Part shown: positions 59,894 through 64,000 of the stretch, one piece after another
Layout of the letters: every line of letters begins with the position of its first letter
Numbering within the stretch: position 1 is the stretch's first letter
From: Clostridia bacterium
GTDB lineage: Bacteria > Bacillota > Clostridia > Oscillospirales > CAG-272
Length of the DNA stretch: 64,000 bases
Direction: 5' to 3'
NCBI GenBank assembly: GCA_017465885.1
Contig: JAFTVG010000011.1
Coordinates: forward strand, 1 to 64,000
Notes under the pieces: generated by a model
Databases searched by the model: none
The model's input: the letters and a program-made list of their open reading frames with translations, nothing else
Told to the model about the DNA's origin: nothing
Translations under genes and position numbers: made by a program

Positions 59894-62800
59894 TTAATGC
59901 TCGATATTGGTGGCAATGGTTGCGGAAACGTCTTCCTCGTCCGACTTTGCCTGCTCCATCTGCTTCAACTGCTCGTCAAGCTGAGCGATCGTCTGCTTGA
60001 CCGAGGTATCGGTCAGATGTCTTTGTACATCGCGCCAGATGGCAACGAGCCCTCTGTCCTCGCCGTCGCCCTGAGGCTTTGCGGGAGTACGGCGGTAGTA
60101 TCTGCCGTTGGTGGCAAATTCCCAACCGATCTCAAAGCATCTGCTTCCAAGACGCTCGGGGGCAGGCAGATTCTTTCTGAAGGCATAGTTGACCTGATCC
60201 AGCAGCTCGCTCCACATTCTGATGTAGTAATCCTCCATCAGACCTGCGTACTGTCTGTTACCGTAGTTGGTAATGGGCGAGGAGCCCCAGTCGGAGATCA
60301 GGATGCGGGCGTTATACTCCATAATATCCATATCAAAGGGAGCATAGTAGCCGGTGCGCTCATCCTTTGCCCAGTCGTAGGCGTTACCGATCCAGTTGCC
60401 CAGCATCTCGTCCTTATTATAGAGGCACAGCTCGCCGATAAGCTCCATCGCCTTGATGAAGCGGTCGCTGTATCTGCCGAAGTGCTGCGCGTGTCTTGCG
60501 GCGTACGCCCTTCTTAACACCTCGAAATAATCGTCGGTGGCAATGGTCAGCACCATACGCAGCAGGTCTACCACGTCGTAGATGTAGCCCTCCGCGCCGC
60601 ACAGCTTGTCATAGTCCTCCATCAGCATCAGCACGCCCTCTTCAAAGACGGTACGGCTGTAGCCGATCTTGAAATAGGGACCTGTGCAGAAGGACATAGA
60701 CAGGCAGGCGTCGTCGTTGATGACGTTGTTCTTGCTGGTACCGTCGTAGCTGTCCACGCCGTACACCGTCTTTGCAAAGAGCTTCCAGGCAAAGAGGGCG
60801 TTGTCGGTCAGCTTGCCGTAACGGCGGGTGATGTATTCAGCCAGCCAGAAGTTGATGTCAGGCACACTGTCTCTCCACGCCATTTCCCAGAACAGGTCGA
60901 AGACCACGGGGTTGACGTTGGTGCCCTCGGGAGTGATGCCGATGCCCTTCAAGAATTTCGCCTTGATGCGCACCTCGTCCATCAACTCGGTCATCTTCTG
61001 CAGCTTGCCGTGCATACCGGGTCTGCCGCCATAGTTTTCAAGGTTGCAGTATACCCAGGGCGTTCCGCCAAACTCGATGCCGTCCCAGGTGGTGGTATCG
61101 GTCCACTTGGGCTTTGCAAGAGAGGCAAGGTCAAGGATCATAATATGATCCACCTTCTTGTCGCCAAAGCCGTCAAGCACAGCCTTGATGGGGTTGGACC
61201 ACCAGCCCTGCAGGATCCACACTGCCTTTTCGTCTGCCGAAAGAAGCTCGTTTAAGATCTTCGCCGACATTTCGGGCTTGGAAAGGTCTGCGGGAATGAT
61301 GCCGCCCTCGTGGCAGACGTCGCCGCAGTAATAGTCGGTTACCTGACCGTAAAGCTCGTCCTGGGTATCGTAGAACAGCTTTGCCAGATAGCTGTAGCCG
61401 GGGAAGGTGGTCTTCAAAACGTTGGGACGCACGAAGCCGCCTGCCCAAAGTCCCTGAGGCGCCATATATTTCGCTACGTTTTCAAATCCCGCCGCCTTCA
61501 GATGAGCGTCTGCAATGGAGGCAAACGCCTCGGGCATGGCGCCAACGAAGGTCTGCAGTGCGGGCTGCGCGCCCATCACCGTCATATAGCGCTGGTTGAC
61601 TCTCGCCATTTCCAGCGTATCGATCACCCAGCTGTCGGCAACGGGGCCGCAATAGCCCTCCAGATTGCCCATCAGCCACCAAGCCTTGTAGCAATATCCG
61701 CAAACGTAGTCCTTTGCCTCGTCCACGGTGAAGCCCAGCTTTTGCAGGTAAGAGATCCACAGTGCCTCAGTACCCGTCAGATCCAGGATCAGGTTGACAC
61801 CCGAGAGCATCAGATAGTCAAGCTCTCTCTGCCACTTTTCATAGCTGAAGAAGGGCATGGTGTAAGAAAGTGTGCAGTAGTTGTAGGCGTAGCGCACCTC
61901 ATAGGGGGTGCTTTGTCTGATGGAGGTGTTCAAGGGCACCACCTTTTCGGGCATCTTCACCTGCTTGGTCTGCTGAGCGACCTGCACCTTGCAGTAGTAT
62001 TTCAGATACCAGTTCAAGCCCATTGCCGCAGAAACGCCGCAGTCAGCCTTCACGACGATCTTGCCGTCTACATAGTTTAATTCGAAATAGTTGTCACCCT
62101 GATGATCTCTGTCGATCTCAAAGGTGAACCAGGAAATATATTCTTTGCCCAGAATACGGGTGATCAGCCCCTCCAGCGCCTTCACGGTATCCTCTGCCGT
62201 GTAGCTGTCCTTAGGGTCGTATTTGCCCCGGGCATCCTTGATGGCAGACAGATCCACTCCGCATTTTTCCTTCATCCAGCTATCGTAGTCGGTGAAGGAC
62301 AGCGTTTTTCTGGTGGGAACGATCTCGGTATCCAGCGGCTTACCGTACGCCTTGAGCTGGCATACCGCCGAAACACCGTGCGCACCCTGAGAGGTGCTCT
62401 CAACCAGCAGTCGGATCACTCTGGCTTCCACGTTTCTTGCGATGGTGACGGTGCGCTCCTCCATCGTGGTCTTGCATTTGCCGTATCTTCTGAAATTCAC
62501 GCCGTCAAGGGAGGTATAGACGACGTAACCGAAATCCGCAAAATTGGGTCCCACCACGGTAACCTTGTCAAGGTCGTAGTTTTCCCCCAGATCCACGTCC
62601 AGATAGCGGGGATAAAGCTCGCCCCAGAAGCAGGTCTCATCGCTTCCGTCGGTCAAAACGTAGGCGTAATCGTTGTTGATGGATGCTCTGACCGGCTTGC
62701 CGTAGGCAATATCCGCAAGGTCGGGATTGATCTTGGGGCGGGTGCTCTCCACCACGGTAAGATATTCCTCGGCGGGAATACCGAAGATCTCAAGCTCGGT

Positions 62801-63175
62801 GATGTGTACCGAAGGATTTGCCGTATTGTGGAGCATTTCCACCTCCACGTAACGGACGAACATAGGATCGAAGGCAAAATAGTAGCCCTCTTTGGTAGCA
62901 ACCACGTCCTGATCCTGATTGACCAGCTCCAGCATCTGGCTGGGCGTACCTCCCGCACGGATCTTGAAGCGATAGCTTCTGCCGTCTCCGTAATAGGTGG
63001 TCAGGCGAATGGACGAGATGGAAAAATAGCCCTTCAGGTCTATGGTCGCCTTGGCAGGCGCCACACCTCCATCCCAGTGCAGCTCGCGGCTTCTCTCTCC
63101 ATCGGTGATGGCACCGGCGTTTGCTCCCTTTGCGTTCACCTTTTTGTGTAGCGCAACGTTCTTCGGTTCTGTCAT
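59894..63175 (-). CDS. GH89 alpha-N-acetylglucosaminidase-like protein with two CBM32-type domains, no signal peptide
   Basis: 1093 residues, starting MTEPKNVALHKK behind AAGGAGGTGCATGTAA. No signal peptide, so the start is in the cytosol. Two F5/8-type C (CBM32-like) domains at about 5-140 and 160-285. Then the NAGLU N-terminal alpha/beta segment (about 310-415) and the NAGLU TIM barrel (about 420-750) with YAYNYCTLSYTMPFF and YLMLSGVNLILDLTGTEALW, the region containing GAMPEAFAS and, later, ENYGGRPGMHGKL. A helical NAGLU C-terminal domain ends near 1020. The family removes alpha-linked GlcNAc from mucin or heparan fragments. Specific catalytic acids were not pinned down residue by residue. 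Confidence 0.88.
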   Translation of the reverse strand: MTEPKNVALHKKVNAKGANAGAITDGERSRELHWDGGVAPAKATIDLKGYFSISSIRLTTYYGDGRSYRFKIRAGGTPSQMLELVNQDQDVVATKEGYYFAFDPMFVRYVEVEMLHNTANPSVHITELEIFGIPAEEYLTVVESTRPKINPDLADIAYGKPVRASINNDYAYVLTDGSDETCFWGELYPRYLDVDLGENYDLDKVTVVGPNFADFGYVVYTSLDGVNFRRYGKCKTTMEERTVTIARNVEARVIRLLVESTSQGAHGVSAVCQLKAYGKPLDTEIVPTRKTLSFTDYDSWMKEKCGVDLSAIKDARGKYDPKDSYTAEDTVKALEGLITRILGKEYISWFTFEIDRDHQGDNYFELNYVDGKIVVKADCGVSAAMGLNWYLKYYCKVQVAQQTKQVKMPEKVVPLNTSIRQSTPYEVRYAYNYCTLSYTMPFFSYEKWQRELDYLMLSGVNLILDLTGTEALWISYLQKLGFTVDEAKDYVCGYCYKAWWLMGNLEGYCGPVADSWVIDTLEMARVNQRYMTVMGAQPALQTFVGAMPEAFASIADAHLKAAGFENVAKYMAPQGLWAGGFVRPNVLKTTFPGYSYLAKLFYDTQDELYGQVTDYYCGDVCHEGGIIPADLSKPEMSAKILNELLSADEKAVWILQGWWSNPIKAVLDGFGDKKVDHIMILDLASLAKPKWTDTTTWDGIEFGGTPWVYCNLENYGGRPGMHGKLQKMTELMDEVRIKAKFLKGIGITPEGTNVNPVVFDLFWEMAWRDSVPDINFWLAEYITRRYGKLTDNALFAWKLFAKTVYGVDSYDGTSKNNVINDDACLSMSFCTGPYFKIGYSRTVFEEGVLMLMEDYDKLCGAEGYIYDVVDLLRMVLTIATDDYFEVLRRAYAARHAQHFGRYSDRFIKAMELIGELCLYNKDEMLGNWIGNAYDWAKDERTGYYAPFDMDIMEYNARILISDWGSSPITNYGNRQYAGLMEDYYIRMWSELLDQVNYAFRKNLPAPERLGSRCFEIGWEFATNGRYYRRTPAKPQGDGEDRGLVAIWRDVQRHLTDTSVKQTIAQLDEQLKQMEQAKSDEEDVSATIATNIEH

Positions 63176-63335
63176 TTACATGCACCTCCTTGTAAAAACC
63201 TGCCGCCCTTTTCCATTCTTATTTTGTCGTTATTTCGGCGGCGTTGGGCAGGCCTTTGGCGCAGCGCAATCCCGCGCCGCAGAGCCAAACCTTTGCATGA
63301 AACAGCCTTCGGCATATTTCCACAAAACCGAGGTA

Positions 63336-63364
63336 AGTATATCATATTTCGAGAAAATTAACAA
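63336..63364 (-). promoter_or_regulatory. GH89 promoter
   Basis: On the minus strand TTGTTA (63359-63364), 17 nt, TATACT (63336-63341). Confidence 0.7.
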
Positions 63365-63479
63365 GTATTTTCGTAAAGTTTTTTTCACTATTTTTAAAGA
63401 GCCTTTACATTCCCTTCACGCTTTCCCCGCCGATCTGCGTGGTTGAACATCCGTTAACTTAACGAACGGTTGAACTCTA

Positions 63480-63508
63480 TTGACTTTTTTTCCTCCCCCC
63501 GCTATACT
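63480..63508 (+). promoter_or_regulatory. promoter of the last lipoprotein gene
   Basis: TTGACT (63480-63485), 17-nt T/C-rich spacer, TATACT (63503-63508). Confidence 0.75.
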
Positions 63509-63605
63509 GTCCTCAGAACGGCGGGGTACCCAAAGCGCCGATCGATCAATCATCCGATCATCAAAAAAGCTCCCGGCAGGGAGCACAAAAGGAGAATATG
63601 CCAAA

Positions 63606-64000
63606 ATGAAAATTTCTACGAGAATAACCGCCATCCTGATGGCGCTGCTTTTGGGACTGACGAGCCTTACCGCTCTGGTGTCCTGCGACGAGACATCCAC
63701 CACCAACACCCCCTTAAAGGATCCGTCCTCGCCATCCCCAAAAGCCGAGTCCCTGCCCTCCTTATCCGAAAGCCATAAGGAAAGCCCCTCGATCATAAAG
63801 CCCTCCCTTCCCTCCCCGACAGAGTCCCTTTCTTCCCCGTCCCTTGAGGAAGAGCAGCCCGATCTTGACGCCGATCCCGCACTTGTGGGCAGTTGGAAAA
63901 CAGATATGGATATAACAGAGCTTTACGTTTCAATGTTCACCATGATGATGGAGCCCGAAATGACCGAATATTTCGATTTTGAGGGCTTTTCCTTCCTGAT
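63606..64000 (+). CDS. lipoprotein with Ser/Pro/Glu linker, partial (runs off the window)
   Basis: At least 131 residues. Lipoprotein signal MKISTRITAILMALLLG with lipobox LVSC near residue 27. The Ser/Pro/Glu linker (about 37-86) is like that of the tandem lipoproteins at 40-43 kb but unrelated in sequence. A body begins ALVGSWKTDMDITELY, and a GSWK start is common in small lipocalin-like domains. Start at 63606, with AAAAGGAG about 14 nt upstream. The 3-prime end is beyond position 64000. Confidence 0.8.
   Translation, partial: MKISTRITAILMALLLGLTSLTALVSCDETSTTNTPLKDPSSPSPKAESLPSLSESHKESPSIIKPSLPSPTESLSSPSLEEEQPDLDADPALVGSWKTDMDITELYVSMFTMMMEPEMTEYFDFEGFSFL

Larger units (their letters stand above)
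63176..63605. other. 430-nt divergent region between GH89 and lipoprotein genes
   Basis: Holds the GH89 promoter (63336-63364, minus strand), the lipoprotein promoter (63480-63508, plus strand), and an inverted repeat CGTTAA/TTAACG (63452-63464) between them that could be an operator. The stretch 63200-63300 has no supported gene. Confidence 0.75.

Noticed and set aside
1..64000. CRISPR array, tRNA, rRNA, IS element, prophage genes
   Set aside because: None of the expected repeats, cloverleafs, transposase or phage motifs were seen on either strand.

Overview
The window is a mid-GC, densely packed chromosomal segment from an anaerobic spore-forming member of the Clostridia (Bacillota), most likely an uncultured gut or rumen lineage. 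Four things point there: a complete spoIIAA-spoIIAB-sigF operon, HPr kinase/phosphorylase, a T-box leader in front of valS, and a giant secreted protein that carries BspA-type leucine-rich repeats and ends in a type I dockerin. SigA-type promoters close to TTGACA-17-TATAAT and strong hairpin-plus-U-tract terminators are easy to see throughout. I see no rRNA, tRNA, CRISPR array, insertion sequence or prophage.

Layout. 1-3.6 kb: a hairpin-rich non-coding end, then a three-gene envelope cassette on the minus strand (SPFH protein with four zinc ribbons, double zinc-ribbon membrane protein, TPM-domain membrane protein) that matches the B. subtilis YdjI/YdjG/YdjH set without a neighbouring PspA. 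3.7-13.1 kb: one 3129-residue secreted dockerin protein. 13.4-17.0 kb: a divergent AAA ATPase/TSCPD pair and the serC-serA serine pathway operon. 17.2-22.3 kb: a complete branched-chain amino acid ABC importer (livK, livH, livM, livG, livF). 22.5-26.9 kb: a polyamine importer (potA, potB and a fused potC-potD) behind a 440-nt structured leader. 27-30 kb: a SpoIVFB-like M50 protease, hprK and small proteins. 30-35.4 kb: housekeeping genes (rpmB, plsY with an unusual extracytoplasmic extension, der, a PDZ/radical-SAM DUF512 protein, rpmF, DUF177). 35.5-40.2 kb: the spoIIA operon and valS with its T-box.

40.3-64 kb is a mixture. It holds two tandem paralogous lipoproteins that share a near-identical linker, an SGNH hydrolase, proS, a metallo-beta-lactamase-fold enzyme, a GH29 alpha-L-fucosidase next to a GH43-like propeller protein, and a Crp/Fnr regulator in one operon with a NitT/TauT-type ABC importer. 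After these come an acyl-CoA-synthetase-like protein with an altered P-loop, coaX followed by an ECF substrate-binding (S) component, an ABC exporter with a repetitive proline-rich tail, a DUF1015 protein with two small lipoproteins, a signal-less 1093-residue GH89 protein, and the start of another lipoprotein that runs off the window.

Taken together the genes describe a host-glycan and peptide user: carbohydrate-active enzymes without signal peptides (imported oligosaccharides), amino acid and polyamine import, HPr-based catabolite control, and dockerin-tagged surface protein display. The parts that look least described are the giant aromatic-repeat/LRR/dockerin protein, the structured potA leader, the plsY extension, the 94-residue Cys-rich tail-anchored peptide and the tandem lipoproteins.
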